This document shows positions 35,401 through 46,231 of a stretch of 64,000 nucleotides of DNA, piece by piece. This DNA comes from Chlorops oryzae (lineage: Eukaryota; Arthropoda; Insecta; Diptera; Chloropidae), in contig CM035809.1 in NCBI GenBank assembly GCA_020466095.1, forward strand, positions 22,083,442-22,147,441, given 5' to 3'. Within the stretch, counting starts at the first letter, position 1, and each line of letters begins with the position of its first letter. Both the position numbers and the translations under genes were made by a program. The notes beneath the pieces are model-generated. The model had not been told where the DNA came from. It saw nothing but the letters and a program-made list of their open reading frames with translations, and made no database searches.

Positions 35401-38400
35401 GATGATATTTCTTAGGAGCAAACTAGTGCGTCCATTCATGGTATCAAAATTGCTGACAATTTAATCCATAATGAAAAAGTTATGTCTATCCTTTATAAGC
35501 TTCAGTGAGAGATTGCAATAAAAATGCTTTTCAAATTACACTCAAGGGTATCGGTATGAATTGAGTTGGGGAAATACTTATGAGCCCAAGAGACTTTGTT
35601 GTGTTCACGGCAACATTTAAGCTTACTCATTGTTGCAGAAGAGGCCTGAGTTGAATGTGTCTAGACTTGTCGCAACTTATCTTCAAAAGAGGTTAACTTT
35701 ACTTTGTTTTTGCTAACTTCGATACTTCTTTAGGTCAAGTATGAGTTGAGTGAATATTAGTCTGGTCCACTTAACCTAGGAATTCCTTCTTCAAATTGTT
35801 TAGGAATTTTCTTTTGATTTTTCATTTTTATGTCCCACAATTTGGACAGCTTAAGAGGTACTTTACTTTACATAATCGATAACACTAGCTTACGAATAAT
35901 TAAATTTGAATTTTGTAAGAGGAACTTTGTAGGAGGAGAATTTTGCAGCTTCTTTTAAGTAGAAATGGACTTTTAATCCTTTAAATATTAAATCTTAAAG
36001 AAAATTCATATTTTTAGAGAAAATTCAAGAAATTTTTCTTTCATCAATGTCTAAAAAATCAATTGCAAACATATAAAATTTGTTTTGTATTTTTTATTTA
36101 AATTTATTTTCATTGTTTCTTTTTACTTATTTTTCCGATAACGATCGATAAAATTAGGGATGATAGCAATTTTTACTTGATTCGTTACTTGATTCGATCT
36201 GAAACATGTAGCTTGAAAATGTTTCGCTACTTGATTCGAGGGGCGTAGCGAGAGAAAGAGTGATTTGGTAGTGCTTATAATGGCCATAGTGGTATATTGA
36301 ACAATTATGAGACATCAAACAACAAAATTTTTCGGAGGGAAAGAAGAAGTTTTGATAGTTTTGGACCAAAAACCGAAAAATATACGAAAAATTCATGACC
36401 ACCGATTTCTATGAAAATTTATATTTGTATAGAATAAGTAAAAAATTCTGATTTATTCTGATTACAACTAGTCCCTCTTGGACTAGTTTGAAACTAGACT
36501 AAAACTAGATTAGTTGTAATCAGTATTTCGAAAAAAATTTAGCCACTTATTCCTATTATCCTTATGTCTGATGAAGCCATTAAGTTTTCACTACCCACAC
36601 AAAAATGAGACGTTAATTACACAATACCTTTTAATGAGCATGGTTGCATTCAATATGTTTTGCACTTATCGAACATGTCCCCATCTCTAGCAAGTAAAAA
36701 TGCAGCTCTGTTTTCGAAAAACAGCTGATTTCTTAAAGAAAATTGCTAAGGTTTTTATGACAATATATCTGACTTTAACAATTTTTCAGTATTAAAACAA
36801 ACAGATCACAATCGAATGAGACTTCTCTGGCCGACTCCATCAGTTATTCTCATTGCCTTCCGACTGTCTGGATTTTGCAAGATGTCAATTCTCGATTTTT
36901 ACAATTGAAATCAGCTGTTTAGCTAATGACAAATCGCTCATTGATAGTAGAACCACTTCTCCTGAACTTTTCCAATAACGAAAACGAAATGCCGATATTA
37001 TTCATGGCTTCGATTGCCTTTCTGATCCGGCAAGACCCTTTTTCGTTTCAAGAGAGAATTTGAATGAAGTCATTTTGTCATTCTCTTTTGTTTGCTTAAC
37101 ACGTGAAATATGAGTGAATATTGGTATTTAGAAAAGAAGCAATTATTGAAATTGTGTTCGTTTTCTACATTGGTTGTTGAAACAACCTCAAAATTTTTAA
37201 ATTAGAAATTTCAATTACCATATGTTTTGCATTTTTATAGTGATGACACTCAGATTTTGATATTTTTATCAGTTATAAGCAGGATTTATCTTGTTTAGCT
37301 ACTTGTTTTAAATTTAAACAGGAAAGTTTCCCGTTTTAGTTTTGTATGATAAAACGGGAAAAATCTAAGTTGTTTAAAACGGGCAAAGTTGCTAAAACGC
37401 GAATAAAACGACATATGTAAACGGCCCATAAGAGTGTTAAATTGTGATGAATTATTTTACTAGATTTGAAATCTAAGAAATTCTAAATACGTCTGGTGAC
37501 CTTTTAATTTTTATTTAAAATCAATGTTTGTATCTGGGAAGGAAAACCCCTTAGTCCTTATTCTCTCTCTTCGGACCTGTTTGAAACTATAACTTTTAAA
37601 GCTTTTTTTAGTCTAAATTTAAGTTCCGTTTAAGTAATTGAGTCATAAATTTCGAAATTAGAATTTTTTCAGATCGAAAATCGAATTTATCGACAAAATG
37701 CTTTTGACCCTCAAACTTTGAGCTTATTTCAGTATTTTTTTTCTTCATAGTTTTTATGCTTTGTTTGCATTTTTGTTTCGTGTTTTTCAGCACTGTTAAC
37801 TGCTTTAATCCGCTTTTCTCTAATTCTTTCTTTTACGTTATTTCTTTTTTCTTTTTTTTTTGTTATGAATTCGTGCACAGGTAACTGGCGTTTCAGTTGG
37901 ATACTCTGCGACATCTGGATTTCGTTGGATGTTCTGCTCTGTACTGGCTCCATACTCAGTTTGTGTGCCATTAGTCTCGACAGGTAATTTACGACCTTAA
38001 AAGCCAGAGTGTAAGCACAGAAAAAACGGAACATTTCATGCATTCACCTGCACACACAAACACACACGCGCGCCCACACACACACAAACACATTCGCACA
38101 CGTGTGTGGACTCGTTTCGCAAAATGACGCGTTCACCAAAACGGAAACGGAAATAAGTTCGCAGCTCGGGCTTGAGTTGTCAGCATTGTAAATGATTTCA
38201 AAAAGAGACCAAAAATAAAAAATAAAATAAAAAAAAACAACAAAAGAAAATAGTCAGAGAGAAAAATATAGAAAAAAGAAAAAAATTAAATAGAAATTGC
38301 CGACAGTTTTATTAGCTTGACAGTGTTATTTTTTGGGTCAATTCACGGCGGGATTTACGTTAATGGTGTCACTTACGTTTTAATGCTATTTGTTGATGGA

Positions 38401-41400
38401 CTTCCGGGAAATTTTTTCTCCTTCTTTAGAGCTTTAATTGAAGCTTGGATTTTTTTTTTTCATATTGTTAAATTTTTTTTTAGATACCTCGCTGTAACGC
38501 AACCTCTGACGTACTCGAAAAAGAGGCGCTCGAAACGTCTGGCATTATTCATGATATTCATTGTGTGGGTGACGGCGCTATCAATTACTTGTCCGCCGTA
38601 TTTGGGTTGGTAAGTGAGTTGACATTAAGACGAATTTTAAATTTTATATGTATTGAAATTTGAGTGCACGTTGGGTTAAAGGACGCTTGTGTTATGAAAA
38701 AAAAGATAAATATTTATTTTTTTATGTTTTGTCTAACGAAGTCATTAAAACCACATTTTTTTTTTTTTTTAGAATTCTCTCCCTTAATCGTTGTATTTCT
38801 TAATTCGTTTATATGATTGATTGCATAGTTCAACATGAATATTTTGGAATTGGAAATTTCAGAAAGCCATTTATCATTCATAAAAAGAAACGAAGCAGCA
38901 ATTCCACGTAGTGACATCGCTTGCTAAAAATACCATAAATTTGGAAAAGGTTGTTAAATCAAAAAGCCTACCCAGCAAGAAGAGAAAAGCACATGGATAA
39001 TATAATGCGATTGAGAGGTCTAGATTCTTACTAAGAATTCTTCAAGTTCTTTTATAAAAAGCATAGTCTTAACATTATTGGCACCTTATTAATCAAATGG
39101 CTCAATCTAATCAGCATATAAATATAACTTAGATCTGTTTCGGACTCATATTTTTGAGCCACATAAATATTCTATACCAAATTCGGAGTCATTTCTGATT
39201 CAATGTTTTTGAATTTCTAATTTCTTCCATGTGTCAGACTCATGTCGCATTCAGACGTTAAATATATAGCTACATATTGAAGTATGTGTTTCGGAGCAAT
39301 AACGAAGTAACTTCAAGTTATTTCGGACCTGTTTCTGAGTTTTTTTTTGAGTTTTTTCGGAGTTGTTTCGAAGTTATTAAGCATTTATTTCAGTATTTTG
39401 GAAGTATCAGAGACTTTTTCGGAGTTGTTTCGGAGTTATTGCGGACTCATTTTTTCTAGCCTCATATTTTGTTTAAAAATTTCAGACTCATTTCGGACTC
39501 AGCTATCAGAGCATCATTTATTGCCACACATTTAGGACATCTTTCGGAGTCATATTGGACTCATTTTACTCGACCTTTATACCTACATGTCAGAATTCCG
39601 ATTAGTGAGGGATCATATGGTACTCAATTGAAGTTTCTCCACATATGAAATAATTAGTACGTGATAATAATTTTCTATATAATGAAGTGATTTTCTGGTC
39701 CCGCGCGACTTCATTATAAGAAAGTTCGACTGTATATTCCATTCATTTCAGAGTCATTTCGGATTAATTGGGGAATCATATTGGTATTCTTTCTTCGAGA
39801 TTCACGATTTTCACACATTTCGGAGTCAATTCGGAGTAGTTTCGGAGTCGTTTCGGAGTAATTTCGGAGTCGTTTCGGAGTTGTTTCGAAGTAAATTCAT
39901 AGTCATATTGGACTCATTTTGCCTAGCATGATATTTTCCATGCATATCGGAGTCGTTTCGGAGTAATTTCGGCCTGATTTTGGACTCGTAATTCTGTAGA
40001 ATTTTTTTCGGACTAATTTTTCTGAGCCTCGTAGGTATTTCTATTAAAATTTAGGAATTGTTTTGCACTCACAAATCTGAACACTCCGAAAATGTTTGCT
40101 AGGTTTTCTCTTAGAGTTTCATGAAAGCTTCTCTCAAGGATTTGCAAAAAATAAAATCCTCTTTATCTACCCAAGAGTGTTTTTGTTAAGGAGTTATCGG
40201 TTTGATGCTTATTTACGTCCAGAAAGACCAGATATAAGTCCTAAAAGTTTAATTGAGAAATTACCAGAGTCGTTAGAGGATTCGATCTTTGTCTGTTTAC
40301 AGTCTCATTTTCGATATTGTTTAAATTTCCCTCAACCAGTTCAATTGAATAAACTAAAGATAATGTACTGGCAGGCCCGTAGAGAGAAATTTGGGGCCCG
40401 TGGAATTTTTTTCGTTGGTCCTCACAGAAATATGCGAACAAAAAAAAAAAAATTCCATGCCAATTGTGGGCCCCTTCAGAAAGCCCGGGCCCGGGGGAAA
40501 ATCCCCCTTTTTCAGCCCCCTATCTACAGGCCTGAGTACGGGTCGAATTTTCAATCAATGCAATAACATCTTATTCGTAAGATCGTTCTGTGTCTACAGT
40601 TATAAAGAAGTTGAAAATTATGTTGCAACATATATATTGTATGTGAATTTCCCAATGGTATGATAGGAATTGTCTTTGTTATCCAAGAATTAATAAAAAC
40701 AAAAAAGTAAAAACCAATATACAATAAGAAGTTCCGGTTTTTCTCCTTCCTCTTCTTATTCTTCTTCAATTCTTCGCCACTAACTGTGCATATTCTTAAC
40801 CGCAATTGTTACAATAACAATTGCAACATGTTGCGCAAACATGATGCTCAATTTGAATATGCTTGACTTGCATTTCTCCATCGTTGGAATTTTATGTTTG
40901 CATTTTAACGAAAAGAAAATATTTTCATGCATGCCATTCACGTCTTTTAGGAATTTTCATAACCAAGATTTCGCTGACTACCCTTATGTGCACTTAAACT
41001 TGGCAAACACACACACACACACGTATATTTATGTATGTACATTAAGTGTATTCAACACATAATAGTATCTGCAAGCTGTTATTTTTCTTCTTCTCTTTTT
41101 AATAAAATGAAAATGAAAATATTCTCCTGATTTTCTCCTATTTCTTGGCACGTCTGCAATATTCACATCATCGTCCGACTATCAACACAAATGCCATCGA
41201 CGCTTTTACTTTTATTTTTTTATTTATTTATTTTCAAATCTCTGTCATGCCACACAAAGGTACGAGAAGGGGCCCCGCCAGGAATGCCGTTACAATCAGA
41301 ATAAAGGATATGTGGTCTTTTCCGCAATGGGCTCATTTTTCATTCCGCTCGCGGTTATGATGTACGTCTACCTGAAGATTGGTTACGTGCTAACATCAAG

Positions 41401-43658
41401 ACGTCAGCGTATCGTACGCGATGCGGTAAGTCCTGATTTGCATATCTATGTAGAGATTTATGTGTGTGTGTGTGTGGTGTAATATTTCATAATGAGTGAA
41501 AAAATGTGTTAATGCCAAAGCGGTTCACAGTTTGTTCGAATGCCATAAAAATGAGGATCCTGTGCACGCTTGTCTGCCCAAATGCGAGATTAAAGTGTTT
41601 TAGAATGGAGTCTTGAGAGCAGAGTATGGCGTATGAAAGCTAACGAAATATATTTATGGAAAAAAAGGAAATTAAATTTTCATTTTGATTAATTCGTTGG
41701 AAAAAGGCAATTTGGGAATAATTATATTTTCGAGGGAAAGACATATTTGTTGAAAGGTATAAAAATTCAAAGTTGTGGGTTGAATAAAATCATAATAAAT
41801 TCAAAGATGAGCATCACTTGGCTGGGGGAGGTGATGAGTTTTGAAAGAGCAGAGGATTTAAAAGTTAATCGAACGTATGGAAAAGGAATTTTTCGGTTCT
41901 AAAGACGAAAAACTGATCAAATAAAAAAAATTATGAAATTGAATTTTCCATTTCCCAACTAAGCACTATTAGGCACTTAATTTTGATATTGTACGTATTG
42001 ACTGAAGTATTTGGCCCATCAATCCAACAAAATTAGGGAATTGGTGCCAGATACACATTAGCATATATTGGCTTTTTGCATATAATGTTTCCGAGATAAG
42101 CTGTGTTCAAGCAATGCGAAGACCTTAGTGTCCAAATTGTTGCTCAGGATTACAACTTCATACGCGATTATAAAAATGGGCTTTTGAATAAGTCACTAGA
42201 GCACTTTTTAGGTAATCGTCGTACTGAAGTATTGGTCTAAAGCCACAACTAGGATACAAACAATTGTCTGATTGATTTCCGATCACTAGTCAAGCACGAT
42301 GTGTAAAATTGCTGGATCTACAATTTAATCATTCTAAAGAGATTGGCTTATTGGTAGGTAGCATCTAGTAATGGCGTACGAATATGGTTAGTGAATTGCC
42401 GTTGTTGAGATTCGACCAGCAAGTTTATTGCTTGAGATATAGCTAAAGATTGAGTTGGTGGTTGTTGGCTTGTGTTGGTTGAGGTTGGTTAAATGGTTGT
42501 GGTTGAGTTGGTTGCTTGGTTAGGTATGGTTGGTGCGATTGGTTTGGTTGTTGATTGGTTGGTTGAGTTGCAGAGTTGGTTGTTGGTATGTTGGTTGGTT
42601 GGTTGGTTGTGGTTGGTCGGTTGGTTGGTTCGGTTGGTTGGTTGGTTGTTGGTTGGTTGGTTGTTGTTGTTGGTTGGTTGTTGTTGGTTGGTTGGTTGGT
42701 TGGTTGGTTGGTTGGTTGGTTGGTTGGTGGTTGGTTGGTTGTTGGTTGTGTTGGTTGGTTGGTTGTTGTTGGTTGGTTGGTTGTTGGTTGGTTGGTGGTG
42801 TTGGTTGGTTGGTTGGTTGGTTGGTTGGTTGGTTGTTGTTGGTTGGTTGGTTGGTTGGTTGGTTGGTTGGTTGTGTTGTTGGTTGGTTTGGTGTGGTTGG
42901 TTGGTTGGTTGGTTGGGTTGGTTGTTGGTGTTGGTTGGTGGTTGGTTGGTTGTTGGTTGGTTGGTTTGGTTGTTGGTTGGTTGTTGGTGTTGTGTTGGTT
43001 GGTTGGTTGGTGTTGGTTGTTGGTTTGGTTGGTTGGTTGGTTGTTGTTTGGTTTGGTTGGTTGGTTGTTGTTGGTTGGTTGGTTGTTGGTTGGTTGTGTT
43101 GGTTGGTTGGTTGTTGGTTGTGGTTGGTTGGTGGTGTTTGTTGTTGGTTGGTTGGTTGGTTGGTTGTGTTGGTTGGTTGGTTGGGTTGGTGGTTGGTTGG
43201 TTGGTTGGTTGGTTGGTTGTTGGTTAGGTTGGTTGGTGGTTGGTTGGTTGGTTGGTTGTTAGTTGGTTGGTTGGTTGGTTGGTTGGTTGGTTGGTATGTC
43301 TGCCAGTATGAACGGTGATAAGCTAAAGCCTCACATGGGTTCGTTGTGATACCACAAAAAATGCGATACGACTAACATCCACGACCTTAGCTGGGAGTTG
43401 AACCCAGAGCCTCACGCATCGTAAGTGGGCATCTCAACTCAACTACGCCGACTACACTCTAGCTTAGTCGCAACAAATGTCTTACATGAAATCTTTGAAC
43501 CGCAAGGCCTTCTTTTTTTCTCAGGTTTTTCGTCGGTTTTGCTTCACCGTCTTCCAATAAATCCGCCACTAGCTTCACAATGATTCTCTGTTTAGAAAAC
43601 CCATTAAATAATCCCGTCCCATAAATTTAAATTTATATTTGGTTTTTCTTTCATTTCT

Positions 43659-43719
<61 letters not shown>

Positions 43720-44660
43720 AGAACTCCGAACGAACCGCCGATAATGACATCGATTGTGATAATTTCCTTTCCGAGTCCGAGCATTTTCAGTGTGCCACAC
43801 CGAAATTTCCACCGTTCAAAACCCGTTGGATATTCAATAGCAATGGCAAAAAGAACAGCAGCATTAAATGCGAGAAATGTAATTCAATTCATATCGATGA
43901 AGTGGGATTGCGGCATCAGGCATCGTTCTATGAGCTAGTTGAAATATCCCGTTTGTCTTCATTAATTCACTGTTCGACGCTTGGTTGTAAATATGCCGGA
44001 CCGTGCGTGCATAATAATACAGCGTTTGGCAAGACAATGCCCAATGGCGGCAATGAGAGCGGCAATGACAACAATGTTAAATGCGGCAAACAGGCAAACA
44101 TATTACCCCAACTATCCAGTGCGTTACACTTCACGGACAGTCGTGCTTCATTCTCGGAGACATGCCTGACCACGGTCGCATCAACGATGACATCGACAAC
44201 ATTGCATAACGCTAAATTCAATGCTGACCATCTTGGTCACCCACACCAACAGCAACAATCGAATCAGCAAAAGCAACCAAACAAGCAACATCATCACAAC
44301 CACAATCATAATCATCATAATCATCATCATCAGCACAACCATCGAGTACCCATGCGTATCTCAACATCGAAGCGTGACAGCAAAACGGCAAAAACATTAT
44401 CCATAGTCATGGGCGGTTTCGTCATTTGTTGGCTGCCATTCTTCGTCTATTATCTTTTGATACCGTTTCTGCCCGAGGAGGCCGTAATTGAACGCCTTCA
44501 GACATTTCTGACATGGGTCGGCTGGGTGAACTGTGCCATCAATCCATTCATTTATGCATTCTACAATCCGGACTTTCGTCTCGCATTTTGGCGTCTGACA
44601 TGCCGCAAAATTTGTAAGCAAAAACAGCCGTCAAAACATATCGCCATGTTTAAAGGCTAA
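31629..44660 (+). CDS. Octalpha2R: aminergic GPCR, octopamine alpha2-like receptor (five exons)
   Basis: Plasma-membrane class A receptor for a biogenic amine. Exons 31629-32448, 37881-37983, 38484-38609, 41260-41425 and 43722-44660 join in phase to 717 codons plus stop, each with GT/AG ends. The first ~205 residues are a Ser/Thr/Asn-rich outside tail with several N-x-S/T sites. TM1 begins at about W208; D256 is the TM2 Asp (AITDW); C283 and D290 (amine-binding Asp of TM3) precede D307-R-Y; TM5 has FSAMGSF serines for the catechol-type ring; TM6 has CWLPFF; TM7 has NPFIY. The third inner loop is ~185 aa, with a Cys/His cluster and a His/Asn/Gln run. A short inner tail ends IAMFKG. Family is certain. 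The alpha2-like octopamine subtype is my best match from the [17 protein letters not shown] and ECRYNQN segments; TyrR-type tyramine receptors are the main alternative. Octopamine or tyramine as ligand is inferred. Confidence 0.85.
32690..33680. repeat. AT-only low-complexity block in intron 1
   Basis: About 1 kb built almost wholly of TTTAATTATTTTAATT-type words with hardly any G or C. No period is constant. It lies in intron 1 of the receptor. Confidence 0.8.
34467..34775 (-). CDS. HSP10/GroES-like co-chaperonin, nested antisense gene
   Basis: A complete, intronless 102-aa protein, the normal length for mitochondrial HSP10. Family marks: PLLDRILV at the start, [10 protein letters not shown] in the middle, VKVGDRVLI and WGGDQV in the last half, and an ending QVLARLE like the usual DIL-K-E. 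The family forms a seven-membered lid on HSP60 in the mitochondrial matrix. The mobile loop tip reads NGLIVP where most members have GG-I-(M/V)-LP, so binding to HSP60 may differ. It lies antisense in intron 1 of the receptor. No introns suggests a retrocopy, but there is no poly-A tract or obvious target duplication, and the open frame is intact, so it is likely functional and perhaps a diverged paralogue of the main HSP10. Confidence 0.9.
   Translation of the reverse strand: MAKSIKKVLPLLDRILVRCLEKDTNHNGLIVPKGPKDDRIVQAMVVAVGPGPILSKSRKQVPPIVKVGDRVLITNWGGDQVTMKDETILQVINESQVLARLE
36330..36560 (-). repeat. dispersed repeat R4, copy 2
   Basis: Inverse of 28560-28800: TTTTGGACCAAAAACCG at the left, then ATTACAACTAGTCC and AGTTTGAAACTAG words. 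In receptor intron 1. Confidence 0.55.
37881..37983 (+). CDS. receptor exon 2 (TM3)
   Basis: Acceptor GTGCACAG|GT, donor GACAG|GTAATT. Encodes [20 protein letters not shown] and on to SLDR, with the disulphide Cys and the ligand-binding Asp. The phase matches exons 1 and 3 (2 + 33 codons + 2). Confidence 0.95.
38040..38110 (+). repeat. CA-rich microsatellite in intron 2
   Basis: Imperfect (CA)n with CGCGCG interruptions, just after exon 2. Confidence 0.8.
38484..38609 (+). CDS. receptor exon 3 (DRY end, TM4)
   Basis: Acceptor TTTTTTTTAG|ATAC, donor GGTTG|GTAAGT. Completes the DRY motif and encodes [22 protein letters not shown]4 and TCPPYLGW. Phase 1 + 41 codons + 2. Confidence 0.95.
39270..40060 (+). 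repeat. degenerate TTTCGGAGT/TTTCGGACT repeat field
   Basis: The nonamer family TTTCGGA(G/C)T(C/T) occurs roughly thirty times, often paired as TTTCGGAGTCATTTCGGACT, and densest at 39825-39890 (near-perfect 15-bp TCGTTTCGGAGTAAT-type units). It lies in receptor intron 3. Confidence 0.75.
40372..40534. mobile_element. hAT-like MITE, GGGCCC-rich, copy 2
   Basis: Starts CAGGCCCGTAGAGAG and ends CTATCTACAGGCCTG. Flanking octamers TGTACTGG and AGTACGGG match at 6 of 8. Same GC-rich core as 25565-25717. In receptor intron 3. Confidence 0.75.
41260..41425 (+). CDS. receptor exon 4 (TM5)
   Basis: Acceptor CACAAAG|G, donor GATGCG|GTAAGT. Encodes [20 protein letters not shown], the TM5 serines and on to RRQRIVRDA. 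The first base completes the Trp codon of exon 3. The acceptor has a weak pyrimidine tract. Confidence 0.93.
42455..43296 (+). repeat. (TTGG)n microsatellite, ~840 bp
   Basis: Near-continuous GGTT tetranucleotide with slips to GTT, GGTGTT and TGTGTTG. The plus strand has almost no A or C. All three forward frames stay open as V/G/W/L repeats purely because of composition, so the apparent 228-262-aa proteins are not genes. In intron 4 of the receptor, ~430 bp before the exon 5 acceptor. Confidence 0.97.
43300..43465 (-). repeat. tRNA-derived SINE whose tail abuts (TTGG)n
   Basis: Minus strand: A box-like TAGTTGAGTTG at 43435-43445 and exact B box GGTTCAACTCC at 43394-43404, spaced as in a tRNA. 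Read 5' to 3' on the minus strand the element runs through the B box and ends directly in an (AACC)n array, i.e. the microsatellite is at the SINE 3' end. The cloverleaf is imperfect. Confidence 0.65.
43660..43714 (+). repeat. (CT)n forming the exon 5 pyrimidine tract
   Basis: About 55 bp of pure TC dinucleotide followed by TTTTTAG, the acceptor of receptor exon 5. It serves as the splice-site pyrimidine tract. Confidence 0.95.
43722..44660 (+). CDS. receptor exon 5 (inner loop 3, TM6-TM7, tail)
   Basis: Begins in phase 0 right after TTTTTAG with [20 protein letters not shown]. Inner loop 3 carries KCEKCNSIH, further Cys at SSLIHC, GC and GPC, and a His/Asn/Gln run (about 44270-44345). TM6 [13 protein letters not shown] and TM7 [16 protein letters not shown] follow, then helix 8 and the stop at 44658-44660. 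Overlapping frames on both strands are shadows. Confidence 0.95.
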   Translation, partial: NSERTADNDIDCDNFLSESEHFQCATPKFPPFKTRWIFNSNGKKNSSIKCEKCNSIHIDEVGLRHQASFYELVEISRLSSLIHCSTLGCKYAGPCVHNNTAFGKTMPNGGNESGNDNNVKCGKQANILPQLSSALHFTDSRASFSETCLTTVASTMTSTTLHNAKFNADHLGHPHQQQQSNQQKQPNKQHHHNHNHNHHNHHHQHNHRVPMRISTSKRDSKTAKTLSIVMGGFVICWLPFFVYYLLIPFLPEEAVIERLQTFLTWVGWVNCAINPFIYAFYNPDFRLAFWRLTCRKICKQKQPSKHIAMFKG

Positions 44661-45090
44661 AGGGCGATGACAGCAAACTAAAAAAACAAAACAAAAAAAA
44701 AGACCTTTCATAGCCTCTAAATATGTTAAAGATTCCGCAAAATCCTTGCAACATTTCTCACACGCAATTTTATTTATTTAATACATTTCCTTAGTCCGAT
44801 TCAAGGAATTACAAGCTTAAGAATTTTCCCTCAATTGAATTCATTGAATTCAATGATTATTTCTAGGATTTATTTTTAGTATTTCTTTTTTTTTTTTTTA
44901 GTATAACTTTAGGCTTCTGACTGTGTTATTTATGTACATACATATAATTGATTTCTCATTAATTGGTATTCTCTCTAGTCCTTTTGTATTAGATCTAAGT
45001 ATGTGTGTGTGACCTACAATTTAGATATAAATATTTTTCGTATGTTTAATGTCAATGATTTTTAAATTAAAGTTTTCTTGGACACTGAAT
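44661..45090 (+). other. receptor 3' untranslated region (inferred)
   Basis: AT-rich stretch after the stop. The best polyadenylation signal seen is ATTAAA at 45066-45071. The true 3' end is not determinable here. Confidence 0.4.
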
Positions 45091-45337
45091 GGGAATGGAT
45101 TTTTTTTCCATGGAGGGTAAGTTTTCTTTTGTTTAGGATTCTCAGTCGGTTTTAGGTTAAAGTGAATTATTAACAGGCCAAACAAAAATATTTAAATTGA
45201 ACCCTAAAAGTATGCACCTCAATATTGACGAAAAAATACAAGACTGTAGAATTAAGTTCCAACTTTTACATGATCCGTAAAACTCCACCAAATGGTGTAA
45301 CCTCTTGGAAGTGTGATTTTTATAGGCGTATTTTATG

Positions 45338-45480
45338 TGCATCAAGTTAGCTTGCACTTTTTAGAATTTCCCGAAAAAAAATATTGTGCTGTAATGTGCC
45401 CAGTTTGTGCTATCATGTGCATTTACAGCACAATATTTTTTTTGGGGAAATTCGAAAAAGTGCAAGCTAACTTGACACGA
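45338..45480. mobile_element. short foldback element
   Basis: Left arm with CAAGTTAGCTTGCACTTTTT (from 45343) and right arm with its near-inverse (to 45476), arms ~58 bp, central gap ~20 bp. The inner edges carry ATATTGTGCTGTAA and its inverse. Non-coding. It lies ~50 bp left of the 1-kb duplication. Confidence 0.8.
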
Positions 45481-45526
45481 AAAAAAGGACCTCCTCATAA
45501 AAATGGCATCCCTCGAGGAATTTTTT

Positions 45527-45688
45527 TTTTTTTCATTATGAATTTGACCAGAGCTTCGATGGTTTTCTCATTTTTCGGTAGATTGCGCAGAGTTTTGGCA
45601 TGTTCTTCGACGATGTTGCCATCGCTATTCGAACAATAGAAACCGTAGAGAGCTTGATAGATTTCCGTGTCCGATAAAATGTGCCTAA
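45527..45688 (-). pseudogene. truncated copy of the importin-4-like exon
   Basis: The minus strand reads DTEIYQALYGFYC and KTLRNLPKNEKTIEALVKFI, nearly identical to the start of the exon at 50303-53348, then departs after VKFIMK. The same acceptor (CTTAG|GC) is preserved. The rest of the gene is absent on this side, so it is a fragment carried by the 1-kb duplication. Confidence 0.85.
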
Positions 45689-46231
45689 GAAGAAAATACA
45701 ATATTAAATGAATTTTGCCAAAAATACCGTATCCTAGATAACAGCTCGGTTCTAAATATTCCCGGGGCTTTTTTCCGTGCGGATTATAAAAAAAAGAAAA
45801 AAAAATTCTGCCTTCCTAAGAACACTGGGAAGGGATTATGAGGGGAGAAAGAATTTCGTAAATTTTTACGAAGAGGTAAATATATTATTTTATTGATGCT
45901 TAGAATTCTTCCTTGTTCCGCGGAGAAAAATTTATAGGGAAAAAATTCCAGGGAAACATTTATTTAGAATAGGACTGATATCTTTTTGATTTTATTTTGC
46001 AAGAGGAAATAATAAATTTTTTTTAAATACTTAAAAAGTATTGAAACATTAATACAAATTTACCAAAAAAAAAAAAATAAATAAATAAGTAAATAAATAA
46101 ATAAGTTCTTCCCAATTAACGTAAACAAAAAGAAGCATTTTCGTTCGCATCATGTTGAACTCAAGTCGATCGCTTGCATGTTCGAAACATTTCATTTCCT
46201 ATTTATTACGTTGAGCCAAGCTTGAGCATTC

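Noticed and set aside
37729..38043. 104-aa minus-strand frame across receptor exon 2
   Set aside because: Overlaps the conserved TM3 exon antisense; low-complexity Lys/Glu tail.
42455..43296. Telomere-like repeat
   Set aside because: The unit is TTGG, not an insect telomere TTAGG, and it is intronic with a SINE at its end.
42493..43318. Three overlapping plus-strand open frames of 228-262 aa made of V, G, W, L
   Set aside because: Pure product of the TTGG microsatellite, open in all three frames, inside an intron.
43575..43938. Open frames with Arg-Glu or Ser-Leu runs around 43.6-43.9 kb
   Set aside because: Translation of the (CT)n tract and out-of-frame reading of receptor exon 5.
43967..44621. 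Antisense and alternate frames over exon 5
   Set aside because: Shadows of the GPCR exon, which has clear TM6/TM7 motifs in its own frame.
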